Positions 52,351 to 61,038 of a DNA stretch of 64,000 bases are shown in pieces; position 1 is the first letter of the stretch, and the number at the start of each line of letters is the position of its first letter. Origin of the DNA: Actinomyces mediterranea (GTDB lineage: Bacteria > Actinomycetota > Actinomycetes > Actinomycetales > Actinomycetaceae). The translations under genes were made by a program, and so were the position numbers. A model generated the notes under the pieces. It ran no database searches and was not told where the DNA came from. It worked only from the letters and a program-made list of their open reading frames with translations. The DNA lies in NCBI RefSeq assembly GCF_900155595.1, contig NZ_FTPB01000004.1, positions 1,054,001 through 1,118,000 of the forward strand, given 5' to 3'.

Positions 52351-52957
52351 CGCGCAACACTGCCTGAAATAGATACTCGCAAGTCGCGTTCTCGTTCTCG
52401 AATTGATCTCTCTTTGACAAAAGAGCTCGATTATCATGCCATGCGACGATCCACAGGTGTCGTCGACGTCGACCGAATATTCCCTTCTTATACATCAGCA
52501 CATGCTGCTGCAACTTCTGAGGCTTTCCGAAGCAATACAGGTCAGACTCAATTCCGCGGGCGCGAACATCCTTGAGAAATGCTGAATAGGCGAGAGAAAA
52601 ACCTAACGGGGCATCGATCCTCACCCACTCGCTGGCAACACCATTACACACATCCGGCCACTCTCGCTCGCTCGTATGTAAATCGTTGAGAAGCGCATGA
52701 GCTTGTTCAATGGGATAAGAATTATATTCGCTCAAAAACCATAAAGCGTCATCAGTGTGAACGCAGGCAATGTGACTATCATCCTCCGAAGAATGCACAT
52801 CAATTATGTACGTTCTTTCCAGAGGACGCGAATCTTTTGCAAAGAACAGTCTCCTCCACCACGGAGGCGTCACATAACCCCAATACTCGAAAGACCGAAT
52901 CTTTGCATATTGATATGGCAACTCGCTTGATGCACTATAAGTCTCTGACTCAGTCAT
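52313..52957 (-). CDS. Hypothetical protein, candidate immunity protein of the orphan Rhs toxin tip
   Basis: 214 residues from ATG at 52957, preceded by GGAAGGA; an in-frame ATG at 52978 lacks a site. Soluble, Trp/Tyr-rich (SFEYWGYVTPPWWRRLFFAK, HLWIVAWHDNRALLSKRDQF), without a family I recognise. It starts 44 bp after the orphan toxin cassette ends, the usual toxin-immunity arrangement. AT-rich compared with housekeeping genes nearby. Immunity function is inferred from context alone. Confidence 0.65.
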   Translation of the reverse strand: MTESETYSASSELPYQYAKIRSFEYWGYVTPPWWRRLFFAKDSRPLERTYIIDVHSSEDDSHIACVHTDDALWFLSEYNSYPIEQAHALLNDLHTSEREWPDVCNGVASEWVRIDAPLGFSLAYSAFLKDVRARGIESDLYCFGKPQKLQQHVLMYKKGIFGRRRRHLWIVAWHDNRALLSKRDQFENENATCEYLFQAVLREHEYRQRFSRKT

Positions 52958-53000
52958 ATGTCCTTCCTTGAAATCCAATTGACATTAACTTTCCTCTGAT

Positions 53001-53660
53001 TTAAGGAGCAAGTCTCCATGACCAAGATTCTTCATGCCAACCGCTATGCACCTGTTGTTCTGGTAAATATATCTGGCCGGTGCCGCCAGGATAGCGTATT
53101 CCAGTCACTGGGTCGTTCTGAGGAGCAACGATCCCGGAATATGCGGGTTGACCGTTGCCATGAATCCATGTATACCCCATGGCGACATCACGATATTCGC
53201 CACCGTTGACCCAATACTCAACAAGTGCCTTATCGTTGCGAACCTGCGATATAGATAGTGGAGCGTCTTTCGAATACCAACTTCCGTACGGAGAATCAGC
53301 AGGGCCGGCACGGAAGAAGACATCGGGTGTGTCCAGATAAGAACCCTTGTAAACGCCCCATTTGAAGTTGGTCATGTATTCCCATGTGAGCCATTTGGGT
53401 TGTGAGGACATGATGCCACCCGTTGCACCGCCGATCACGCCATTGGTCAGAGTAGCCTGTGCGAGACCGGCAGGGGTGTGGGGGCCGGGCTGGAGGAGGT
53501 AACCGGTATCCCCGGAAATGCTCCCATCGGCCAAGCCCGATGCGGCACCGATTGCGATGCGCGTAGCACCGCGCTGGGTGATCTGCCGCGCAACCACAGC
53601 ACGGGTCCGCTCTCGGCGTAGAAAGGTTCTCAATAGGAGCTCCGTGGGGGATAGAACCAC
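53001..53660 (-). CDS. Orphan Rhs C-terminal toxin cassette
   Basis: 219 codons. After about 20 unrelated residues the frame enters AVVARQITQRGATRIAIGAA and continues to SSQPKWLTW, repeating the end of the Rhs core encoded at 54978-55198. It then diverges into a toxin tip that shares the pattern of the main Rhs tip: YLDTPDVFFRAG, GSWYSKDAPLSISQVRNDKA, AYSGIVAPQN, GTGQIYLPEQQ. No Rhs shell or secretion part is attached, so it is a silent spare tip that could be swapped in by homologous recombination. The GTG at 53660 may not be a real start. The RAG/W(Y/W)S/QxY(I/L)P pattern hints at an ADP-ribosyltransferase-like toxin; unverified. Confidence 0.75.
   Translation of the reverse strand: MVLSPTELLLRTFLRRERTRAVVARQITQRGATRIAIGAASGLADGSISGDTGYLLQPGPHTPAGLAQATLTNGVIGGATGGIMSSQPKWLTWEYMTNFKWGVYKGSYLDTPDVFFRAGPADSPYGSWYSKDAPLSISQVRNDKALVEYWVNGGEYRDVAMGYTWIHGNGQPAYSGIVAPQNDPVTGIRYPGGTGQIYLPEQQVHSGWHEESWSWRLAP
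53380..53600 (-). repeat. Rhs core-end repeat, orphan copy
   Basis: About 221 bp matching 54978-55198 (offset 1,598). The 143 bp from 53458 to 53600 differ at one base by eye; the 53417-53457 part is more diverged. Homology ends abruptly at 53601, marking the recombination joint. Confidence 0.88.
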
Positions 53661-53898
53661 CTCAGTGCTGCGAGGAGATCCTTAGACGGCAGGGGCGCAG
53701 TGAACGGCAGAAGATAGCGCGCATCGCGAACATAGTGAAGGGCGAAATTGGGAGCCGCCCATGGCTCTCTTCATCATCGACAACGAGAAGACTCGCACTT
53801 CCGAGTAGGAGAGTATCGCGCGCAGTAGTCTCATACTTCATCGGCATAGGTGTCGAGTCGCCGTTAACATAAACCTCATCGATAAAACCAGAATTCAT
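53630..53898 (-). pseudogene. Probable frameshifted immunity gene remnant
   Basis: From ATG at 53898 a frame reads MNSGFIDEVYVNGDSTPMPM and on to LLVVDDEESHGRLP, then turns into Cys/Arg-rich nonsense and stops at 53662. In another frame the following sequence reads EPWAAPNFALHYVRDARYLL, then PFTAPLPSKDLLAALRWFYP, ending at the stop 53630-53632. That looks like natural protein. A frameshift near 53760-53780 would join them. It ends where the orphan cassette begins. Likely a decayed immunity gene; the joint is inferred. Confidence 0.5.
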
Positions 53899-53963
53899 TT
53901 TGGACAGTTTTCAAAAAAGCGATCCGTTTATCTTGCGAGGAATAGGTAGAAGATCCCTTACTT

Positions 53964-54311
53964 TCACAGGGGAAAATATCGAATGAAGTCACCTTCTGCT
54001 TCGATCAGTCTTGAGTCGTATCCAATTTCGGCCTTCCGGCGAGGCGATAGGTGTGCATTCAAGACCCCGACCCACCCCCCACCGCCACGCAGGGAGGACT
54101 TGAAGCTATGCCACATGAAAAGTCGCGAAAAGGGTCCATCCGCATTCTTCGTCGCTTCAATGATCGAATGAACCGTTGGAAGCATATCGGCTCGCATGTC
54201 CTCGACAACCTCGTTCTTGAACGGTGTCGTCTGAAGAACTTCAAGATAGTCTGTACCCGCTCGAATGGCGGATTTGGGCAACAATACAAATCGAAGGACT
54301 CTGCAGCACAA
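53964..54311 (-). CDS. Small hypothetical protein of the Rhs immunity region
   Basis: 115 residues from TTG at 54311, supported by GAAAGGA seven bases upstream and starting 15 bp after the previous gene ends. The protein reads CCRVLRFVLLPKSAIRAGTD, later LPTVHSIIEATKNADGPFSR, ending FIRYFPL. It has a Gly-rich turn (RGGGGWVGVL) but no known domain. It is probably a second immunity or accessory gene carried with the toxin tip. Confidence 0.55.
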   Translation of the reverse strand: MCCRVLRFVLLPKSAIRAGTDYLEVLQTTPFKNEVVEDMRADMLPTVHSIIEATKNADGPFSRLFMWHSFKSSLRGGGGWVGVLNAHLSPRRKAEIGYDSRLIEAEGDFIRYFPL

Positions 54312-54326
54312 TATTCATTCCTTTCT

Positions 54327-54629
54327 CTAGAAATACCGAGACAAATGCTCTCTTGTGAACTCTAGTCGCTGCGCCACCTCCTTGTTATTTGGAATATAGT
54401 CGCACAGCGTTCCAAAAGTCCCTCGTTGTGCATGAAGATATCTGGATCGAAAGTTCCGCAATTCTCGCCAACCCCTGAGTTGTTCAAGGGTCTTCACGGC
54501 CTTCATTGTTTCAACAGCCCATTGACTCCCTTGGGAATCTTGAGCATCAAGTAATACTGAAGCCAACTCTTCAAGAGCTTGTCGCGCACCTTCCGGATTG
54601 CGAATAAGGTTCAAGGCAGTAAGGGCCAT
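54327..54629 (-). CDS. Candidate cognate immunity protein of the Rhs toxin
   Basis: 100 residues from ATG at 54629, overlapping the rhs stop by 19 bp, the tight coupling expected of toxin and immunity genes. Helical, charged protein (NPEGARQALEELASVLLDAQ, TMKAVKTLEQLRGWRELRNF) without signal peptide, so it would act in the cytoplasm, consistent with an intracellular target of the toxin. No family recognised. AT-rich relative to rhs. Confidence 0.7.
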   Translation of the reverse strand: MALTALNLIRNPEGARQALEELASVLLDAQDSQGSQWAVETMKAVKTLEQLRGWRELRNFRSRYLHAQRGTFGTLCDYIPNNKEVAQRLEFTREHLSRYF

Positions 54630-57313
54630 GAATTAATCACCTTTGCGTCTGAAAATGAAGATGGAATGTATGTCTGATTTCCTCCACCTAGGTACCAGTG
54701 AAGGTTCGCCCCGCGTTGAGGGGCTGCCCATCCGCTATAAGCTATAGTGCCTCTCGGAAAGGTCGCGGTGAAGCCGGTATTCATCATATTCGGCTCGAGT
54801 GTGCCTCTCCATTGATGTGGAACGGCTTTCCGTTGTCGAGTCACGGACTCATAGATAGGCGCATCTGTCGACCACCAGCGTCCCAGCTCAGTTTCAGCGG
54901 ATCCGGCACGATGCAGCACCTCCCCTCCGTCAAGGTATTGAGGTTTGTATGCGAAGCCGAGAAAGTTCTTGGTTTCGTCCCATGTGAGCCATTTGGGTTG
55001 TGAGGACATGATGCCGCCTGTTGCGGTGCCGATGACTCCGTTGGTGAGAGTCGTTTGGGCGAGACCGGCAGGGGTGTGGGGGCCGGGCTGGAGGAGGTAA
55101 CCGGTAGCCCCGGAAATGCTCCCATCGGCCAAGCCCGATGCGGCACCGATTGCGATGCGCGTAGCACCGCGCTGGGTGATCTGCCGCGCAACCACAGCCC
55201 CGGCACTGCCACCGGCAATACCCGACACCCCGCCCACAGCGGCTTCGATTCCCACCTGCTTCCAATCGACGTTCCCGGTCGCATACTTCTGTGAAGCGAT
55301 CGACACTCCACCTGAGAGAAGAGCGCTAGAAGCTCCGAGTAGTGCAAGGCCGACCGGTCCGCCGATCCCTGTGCACATCAATGCGACACCGGCAACAATA
55401 GCAGCGCCCGCCGCTATGTACTCCCAGTTATTGCCGACCCAATCAACAGCTTTTGCGCCGAGTCCGGCGTGTGCGTGGTTGTAGGAGGCGAGGTCGGCGT
55501 CTGTGATGGGTTTGAGGCCGGTGGGGTCGGTGTAGGCCAGGGGGTTGTTGGCGGCGTAGGAGTAGGGGGTGTGGGTCCACGGCGCGATGGGCGTGTGGGT
55601 GAGGGGGTCGGTGGTCAGGAATTGACGGGTTGCGGGGTCGTAGGCCCTGACTCCCATGAGGTGGAGGCCGTTGATGTGGATGAAGGCGTTCACATCGATG
55701 CTGGTGTGGCTGTCGATCGGGTGGGTGAGCGCAGTCCACGGGTCGCTCGGGCTCGACGAGCGGGCGAGGCGCGCTCCTTGGGGCAGGAGAGTCTCGCCCA
55801 GGGCGAGGACGCCGGGCAGGAGGGTGATGGGCGTGTCGTCGATTCGGGTCAATCGCCCGGCCGGGGCCCAGGTGATGGTGTGTCCGTTGATGAGGGCAGG
55901 GCGGCCTGCTTCGTCGTAGTCGAGCTGGGTCTGGCGGCCCGCTCGACTGATCGTGGTCAGATGGTTGGAGGGATCCCATGTGTAGGAGACCCGGCCTGAA
56001 GGTCCGTCTTCCCGGGTGCGTCGGCCCAGTGGGTCGTAGGTGTAGCTCGTCGTTCCTTCGGGTGTGGTGCGCGTCAGGAGTTGGCCCGCGGCGTCGTAGG
56101 TGAGGGTTTCTTCGGCGGAGCCGACGTCGCTGATGCGCGTCACCTTCGTCATACGGCCCGCATCGTCCCATTCGTACAGGGTCTGCTCATCGGGCGAGGC
56201 GACGCCGGTGAGTTGGCCAGCCTCGTCGTAGGAGTACGAGGTCGATGCCCCGTCTACGCTGATGGTGTCGAGACGACTGTCCTGGTTGTAGGACAAGTGC
56301 GCTTGTGTGAGCCCCTTGGGGGTGTGGACCGTGTAAGAGCAGACCCGCCCGAATGCATCGTAGGCCCATTCCTGGGTTAGGCCTTGGGCGTGTATGCGCG
56401 TGCGGCGGGGTGCGTGTTCGTAGGTGATGGTCCCGAATGGGCCGCCCTCGATGCGCACGAGGCGCCCCTCGTCGTCGTGGATAAGGGACAGCTGATCCGT
56501 GGCGGGCTCACCGGCGTGTTCGGCGGTGGCGGGCTCCTTGGTCTGCAGGGCGGGGGTGCGGTAGCCGTCGGGGGACTCGGTGTGCACCAGTGCGCCCGCA
56601 AGGTCGTAGTGGGCGCGCCAGGTTCTGCCCAGGGGGTCGGTCAGGGCCGATGGGTGATCGTCGGGAGTGTATTCGTGAAGGGTTGTTCCACCTGCGGGGT
56701 TCGTGTGGCTCACGAGACGCGAGCAGGTGTCGTAGGCGAAAGTGGTGACACCGCCGAGGGCGTTCGTGATCGAGGTGAGTTGGCCAGCCGCGTCGTAGGT
56801 GAAACGGCGTCTGCCCCATGCAGCATCGCGCATGGAGGTCAGGCGGCCGACCGCGTCGTAGGTGCAGGTCGTGGGCGTCGTGCCGGGCATATTCACCCGG
56901 GTCAGGCGTGAGCAGGCGTCCCATTCGAAACGTGTCACCCCCCACGAGTGCGATCTGGCGATGATCCTGCTGTCGGCGTCGTAGGAGAAGTCGACTCTAC
57001 CTTCCGGGCCGATGATGCTTTCTTGCCTGCCCAGGGCGTCGTAGGCGATCTCGGTGACGCCCGAGGGGGCCTCGATGCGCGTGGGGCGCCCGGCAGCGTC
57101 CCGAGTGATACGGGTCAAGGATCCGTCGGAGTCGATGACCTCTGCGATGCGGCCCGCGAGGTCGCGCACGAGAACCTGACTCGCCCCGCTGTCCACGAAG
57201 CGGGTCGGGCGGCCCAGGGCGTCGACCTCAACCGCTTCTGACACGTCGTCAGCGTCTGTGCGTACAGGGGCGTTCCAGGTGAACTCGGTGAGGGCTCCCA
57301 CGGGGTCCACCAC
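54611..57313 (-). CDS. Rhs protein, C-terminal half with toxin tip (downstream of in-frame TGA)
   Basis: 900 codons in the same frame as the upstream half; the GTG at 57313 is probably not a true start. It contains many YD repeats (for example FTYDAAGQLTSITNALGG). It ends with the Rhs core signature YAANNPLAYTDPTGLKP, a hydrophobic Gly/Ala segment (YIAAGAAIVAGVALMCTGIG) and the variable toxin tip after SQPKWLTW. The tip has HRAGSAETELGRWWSTDAP, IAYSGWAAPQRG and GGGNQTYIPSSF. An ADP-ribosyltransferase-like toxin is possible but unproven. Immunity candidate overlaps its end. Confidence 0.85.
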   Translation of the reverse strand: MVDPVGALTEFTWNAPVRTDADDVSEAVEVDALGRPTRFVDSGASQVLVRDLAGRIAEVIDSDGSLTRITRDAAGRPTRIEAPSGVTEIAYDALGRQESIIGPEGRVDFSYDADSRIIARSHSWGVTRFEWDACSRLTRVNMPGTTPTTCTYDAVGRLTSMRDAAWGRRRFTYDAAGQLTSITNALGGVTTFAYDTCSRLVSHTNPAGGTTLHEYTPDDHPSALTDPLGRTWRAHYDLAGALVHTESPDGYRTPALQTKEPATAEHAGEPATDQLSLIHDDEGRLVRIEGGPFGTITYEHAPRRTRIHAQGLTQEWAYDAFGRVCSYTVHTPKGLTQAHLSYNQDSRLDTISVDGASTSYSYDEAGQLTGVASPDEQTLYEWDDAGRMTKVTRISDVGSAEETLTYDAAGQLLTRTTPEGTTSYTYDPLGRRTREDGPSGRVSYTWDPSNHLTTISRAGRQTQLDYDEAGRPALINGHTITWAPAGRLTRIDDTPITLLPGVLALGETLLPQGARLARSSSPSDPWTALTHPIDSHTSIDVNAFIHINGLHLMGVRAYDPATRQFLTTDPLTHTPIAPWTHTPYSYAANNPLAYTDPTGLKPITDADLASYNHAHAGLGAKAVDWVGNNWEYIAAGAAIVAGVALMCTGIGGPVGLALLGASSALLSGGVSIASQKYATGNVDWKQVGIEAAVGGVSGIAGGSAGAVVARQITQRGATRIAIGAASGLADGSISGATGYLLQPGPHTPAGLAQTTLTNGVIGTATGGIMSSQPKWLTWDETKNFLGFAYKPQYLDGGEVLHRAGSAETELGRWWSTDAPIYESVTRQRKAVPHQWRGTLEPNMMNTGFTATFPRGTIAYSGWAAPQRGANLHWYLGGGNQTYIPSSFSDAKVINSWPLLP
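54978..55198 (-). repeat. Rhs core-end repeat, main copy
   Basis: Partner of 53380-53600. Encodes the Gly/Ala-rich segment and SSQPKWLTW boundary that precedes both toxin tips; homology here would let the orphan tip replace the resident one. Confidence 0.88.
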
Positions 57314-57349
57314 GCTCGTGGGCTTGCCAGTGGAGTCGTACTCGGCCCG

Positions 57350-59854
57350 TCACCTGCCCCCTCCCGGGGAGACGATCTCACGCAGCCTGGAGAGGGGATC
57401 ATGGACAAAACCCCAGGTCCTGCCGTCGGGGAGCCTCACCTGGGCGAGATTGCCCAAGTCGTCCCAACTCGAGGAGATCACTCGGCCGAGCGGATCGGTC
57501 GACTGCGCTTCAAGGCCCGCCTCGTTGTAGTCGATGCTCGTTCGAGCGCCGAGGGGATCGATTCGGGCGGCGAGTCGGCCTGCGGCAGTGAACTCCCAGC
57601 GCCACTGGGCCCCATCGGGATCCGTACGGGCGATGATGCGCCCGGCCTGGTCGTAGGCGTATCGCGTGACCAGACCCGCAGGGGAGGCGCAGGCGATAGA
57701 ACGACCCGCTTCGTCGTAGTCGAAGCTCGCGCGTCCGCCCTCGTTGTTCACGATGCCGATGAGGTTCCCGTGCTCGTCGTACTCATACGTCAAAGACACG
57801 CCCGTCGGATCCGTGAGCCGGCGCAACAGCCCGTGCTCCCGCACCAAGACGGTGCGCCCGCCCATCGGGTCGACGATGAGACTCGGATCGCGAGAATCAC
57901 CCTCATAGGTGAAACAAGTGCATGCATGCACCACCTGCGACCCTCCGGCGCCATCGTGTCCGTCGGCGGGCGAAGCGCTGGGTGAGGGGGAGGACACTAT
58001 CAGACTGGTCAGGCGATCAGCCTCATCCCACGTCAGATCCGAACGCACACCCCGAGGATCCAATGAAGCGACCATGCGTCCACGGGAGTCGTACTCGCTG
58101 ACTGTCACAGCGCCCTCACGATCACAGACCATCACCTGGCGGCCCCACCGGTCATAGGACATACGCTGTCGCCCGCCATCAGCATCAACGAGGCCGATCA
58201 GGCGCCCCGAAGCGTCGTTAATCCACGTATTCGCACGCTTGCCGTCCGCCTCGGAAACTTCCGTTACGCCTCCCGGGACGTAGGTGTAGCGCGAGACGCG
58301 CCCCTCGGCAGAGCGCTGGGAAGAAACGCGTCCGCCCTCGTCGTAAGTGTTCTCCACCTCAACCACGCCATCGGCATCAATGATCCGGGTGATGAGGTTC
58401 GCGGACTCATCCCAGGAATACGTGCGCGCGCCGCCATCTGCACCATCCACACGCACGAGGCGTCCGGCTTCATCATAGGAATAGGAAAGCTGCCTACCAT
58501 TGCCCACGATCCCGACGATCCGGGACGAGGCCTCATCCCAGATGATGTCCAAGCGGCGGCCCCGCTCATGGACGAGGGCGACCATCCGCCCATCGGTCCA
58601 CTCGAAATGCACGCCGGTTCCAGGGCCCGCCGAAACCGACTCGAAACGCCCAGACGCGTCGTAGACCCACCGACCGCCCTCCGCGTCGGAAACAACAAAA
58701 TCCCCGACGTGCGGATCCTCACGGGTCATCCAGAACGAATCGCCCAGCGACCGGCCCCACCCCTCCCCCTCGCGAGAAAAACGCACGAGGCGGCCGTCAG
58801 GCATCCACCACCGGGCCTCGCCGTCCTCACCCACCTCGACGTGCGAGTCAGCCGCAGACGACCAACCGATACCGAACGCGCCGACCACCGTTGACATTGA
58901 GTTGTACATCCGTCGCCACGCTAGACCGACTGCGCCCCCGAAGAACGCTACATCCGTTTCCGGCTCAATGAAATTCCCGGTCGCCGCATTCACCGGATCA
59001 TCAACGAAACCCGACGAGGGGGCGATCCCCTGCATCTGAGCGGGAACAATAGTCACTGACTGACGCGACTCGGACAATCCGGCGGATGCAAGGACCATTG
59101 AGAGAGTCGCATTCAACAACGTTGAAAGGCCAGCGTCTCCACCGGCTGACTCGAAGGCTGCTGCGATTACAGTCACCCACCGAGCATCCTCCCGGTTAGC
59201 GGTGATATATGAAGCGAATCCACTCCAGACGGAAGCAGCCGACAAGGAGCCCCATCCGCATCCGGCTTGGAATGCTTCATCAGCACCCCGCAGGCCAGCG
59301 AGGATTGTGTCCAACTCGCTATCCGCGCCGTCGTAATTGGCCGCGAAGGAACGCAGATTCGCCGGACGTGCTGAGGATGTTCCATCATGAGAGCCCTGCC
59401 CCGTTGATGGCGTGTGACGCTGTTGCAGCACCGGAGGTGCAGTGTCCAAAGATGGGGCCGGACCGGTCGTTCCAGTTGGACGCTGATCGAACCCCCAGAA
59501 ATCGTTCCACCCCTTCTCAAGGTCCCACATCTGATCGCGACGGGCCTGCCACTCCCTTGCGCGGGCACGAGCCTGATTCTCCAGACGCGCCAACTCGGCA
59601 AGACGCTCCACCTTCGTCGCGACATCTTCCAGACACGTCTCGAGGTTCGAGGCATCAGCACCTTCATAAGAAGCGTTCTCAATGAATAGACGTGAGAAGT
59701 ATCCTAAGAACTCCTCCGAGGCGGACGACACCCATACCGTTCGTGATCCGTGGAGAGCACTGACATGGAGTTTCGCTGCACGGCACTTCGCGTCTAAGTC
59801 GGAAGCTGCAGCGAAATCGAAGCGAACATCCGGCGTCGTCCTCGGATCCTCCAT
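57350..59854 (-). CDS. Rhs protein, N-terminal half ending at in-frame TGA
   Basis: 834 codons from ATG at 59854 with GAGAGG upstream. The N-terminal ~130 residues are helical and charged (ETCLEDVATKVERLAELARL, WDLEKGWNDFWGF) and may be the secretion-targeting part. A linker and a second helical region precede the Rhs entry motif DDPVNAATGNFIEPETDVAF (DUF6531-like), and YD repeats follow. The frame ends in SPGGGR-TGA. The same frame continues RAEYDSTGKPTSVVDPVG without a shift, so one base change splits the gene. Confidence 0.85.
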   Translation of the reverse strand: MEDPRTTPDVRFDFAAASDLDAKCRAAKLHVSALHGSRTVWVSSASEEFLGYFSRLFIENASYEGADASNLETCLEDVATKVERLAELARLENQARARAREWQARRDQMWDLEKGWNDFWGFDQRPTGTTGPAPSLDTAPPVLQQRHTPSTGQGSHDGTSSARPANLRSFAANYDGADSELDTILAGLRGADEAFQAGCGWGSLSAASVWSGFASYITANREDARWVTVIAAAFESAGGDAGLSTLLNATLSMVLASAGLSESRQSVTIVPAQMQGIAPSSGFVDDPVNAATGNFIEPETDVAFFGGAVGLAWRRMYNSMSTVVGAFGIGWSSAADSHVEVGEDGEARWWMPDGRLVRFSREGEGWGRSLGDSFWMTREDPHVGDFVVSDAEGGRWVYDASGRFESVSAGPGTGVHFEWTDGRMVALVHERGRRLDIIWDEASSRIVGIVGNGRQLSYSYDEAGRLVRVDGADGGARTYSWDESANLITRIIDADGVVEVENTYDEGGRVSSQRSAEGRVSRYTYVPGGVTEVSEADGKRANTWINDASGRLIGLVDADGGRQRMSYDRWGRQVMVCDREGAVTVSEYDSRGRMVASLDPRGVRSDLTWDEADRLTSLIVSSPSPSASPADGHDGAGGSQVVHACTCFTYEGDSRDPSLIVDPMGGRTVLVREHGLLRRLTDPTGVSLTYEYDEHGNLIGIVNNEGGRASFDYDEAGRSIACASPAGLVTRYAYDQAGRIIARTDPDGAQWRWEFTAAGRLAARIDPLGARTSIDYNEAGLEAQSTDPLGRVISSSWDDLGNLAQVRLPDGRTWGFVHDPLSRLREIVSPGGGR

Positions 59855-60021
59855 AAAAACCTCTCACATGCTCATGCGCCCGCAAGGCCGCATGAACGCC
59901 CAAGTGGGGGTTCCTCACACCAATCGGAACGCTTGGAATAAAGCACTCCGAGTGATCCTAGACAAGCGCGCTGGGAGTGCCAAGAGATCAAAATGAATGT
60001 CACCGAATGCCACACGCGGCG
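59855..60021. other. Short gap between rhs and the LacI-family gene
   Basis: 167 bp with the rhs ribosome site (AGAGG near 59862) and presumably its promoter. It also receives the 3' end of the lacI-family gene. No hairpin or repeat stands out. Confidence 0.4.
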
Positions 60022-61038
60022 TCAGTGCTCGCCGATCGTGGACTCCCGGATGACGAGTTCTCCCTTGATGGCGATGCGCAGTTGCGTCGGCTCGTCGCCC
60101 AGCAGGATCTCGACTCCCTTGCGGGCGATCTGGGCGAGGGGCTGGCGAATCGTGGTGATCGAGGGGCGCATGAGGGCGGCGAATTGGATGTCGTCGAATC
60201 CCGTCACCATGACGTCCTCGGGGATGCCGAGCCCATTGCGCCGCAATTCAGTAATGGCCCCGATCGCGAGCAGATCATTGAGGCAGACGACTGCGTCGGG
60301 GACGGGACCCCGCTTGACGAGGTAGTGAGTCGCCTCGGAGGCCGACTCGACCGAGAAGGAGCACTCGATGACATCTGAATCGTGGAGGGTCATTCCGTAT
60401 TCGGCTGCGGCGGTGCGCGCCTCCCTCACGCGGGTCACCGATGACACATCGGAGCCCGTATTCGACAGCAGTGCAATGCGCCTAGCCCCCCTCTCTTTGA
60501 GGTGCGTGAGGACTTCACGGATGCCGTGAGTGTCATCGACGCCGACCATGGGCACGTAGGGGAGTTGAACGGCGCGGTCGAGTTGCACGGTCGGAACCAA
60601 TGCGGCGGTCCGCTCCACAGCGGGCGTCGAATAGGTCTCGTGGCAGGGGGCGATGATGAGCCCGTCAACGGCTCCCGATTCGAAGAGCCTGAGTTGGGCG
60701 TCCTCTTTCGACACGGATAACTGGGCATCGCGCAAAAGGAGTGCGAGTCCACGTTCCGTGAGGCAGTGCTCCACCTGGACGACGAGTTCCATGAAGAAGG
60801 GGTTCGCGATGGAGGGGACGACCATCCCGATCTGTTTCGTCTGCGCGAGTCGCAATGATCGGGCGACTGGGTTCACCCGGTACCCGAGTGTGCGGGCGAC
60901 CTCCCGAACATGATCGCGGGTTTGTGCGCCGATGAGGTCCGACCCCCGTCCGAGCGCGCGGGAGGCGGTCGCCACGGACACGCCGGCTTCGCGGGCGACG
61001 TCGACCAAGCGAGGGCGGGGCGCATCGGCGTGGGGCAT
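60022..61038 (-). CDS. LacI/GalR-family transcriptional regulator
   Basis: 338 residues, ATG at 61038. N-terminal helix-turn-helix and hinge: LVDVAREAGVSVATASRALG, VREVARTLGYRVNPVARSLR. A periplasmic-binding-like effector domain follows (IGMVVPSIANPFFMELVVQV; GVDDTHGIREVLTHLKERGA; VMVTGFDDIQFAALMRPSIT). Represses sugar genes until a sugar or sugar-phosphate binds. No sugar gene is adjacent; the operator-like sites at 45249 and 46308 make the kinase/ABC/isomerase operon a candidate target, about 14 kb away. Confidence 0.92.
   Translation of the reverse strand: MPHADAPRPRLVDVAREAGVSVATASRALGRGSDLIGAQTRDHVREVARTLGYRVNPVARSLRLAQTKQIGMVVPSIANPFFMELVVQVEHCLTERGLALLLRDAQLSVSKEDAQLRLFESGAVDGLIIAPCHETYSTPAVERTAALVPTVQLDRAVQLPYVPMVGVDDTHGIREVLTHLKERGARRIALLSNTGSDVSSVTRVREARTAAAEYGMTLHDSDVIECSFSVESASEATHYLVKRGPVPDAVVCLNDLLAIGAITELRRNGLGIPEDVMVTGFDDIQFAALMRPSITTIRQPLAQIARKGVEILLGDEPTQLRIAIKGELVIRESTIGEH

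Larger units (their letters stand above)
54611..59854 (-). pseudogene. Full rhs polymorphic toxin gene interrupted by one nonsense codon
   Basis: Taken as one frame the gene is 1,748 codons including the final stop, with a single internal TGA at 57352-57350 (codon 835). Everything else is intact: helical N-terminus, DUF6531-like entry, YD-repeat shell, core-closing motif and toxin tip. A full-length Rhs of about 1,750 residues is normal. The mutation is recent, a sequencing error, or read through. Confidence 0.75.

Noticed and set aside
53983-54365. Plus-strand small frames opposite the immunity region
   Set aside because: Shadows of the minus-strand gene at 53964-54311, which has a ribosome site and adjoins the rhs immunity gene.
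54611-57313. The C-terminal rhs half as an independent gene starting at GTG 57313
   Set aside because: No ribosome site, and the same frame continues upstream through YD-repeat sequence to the TGA and beyond.
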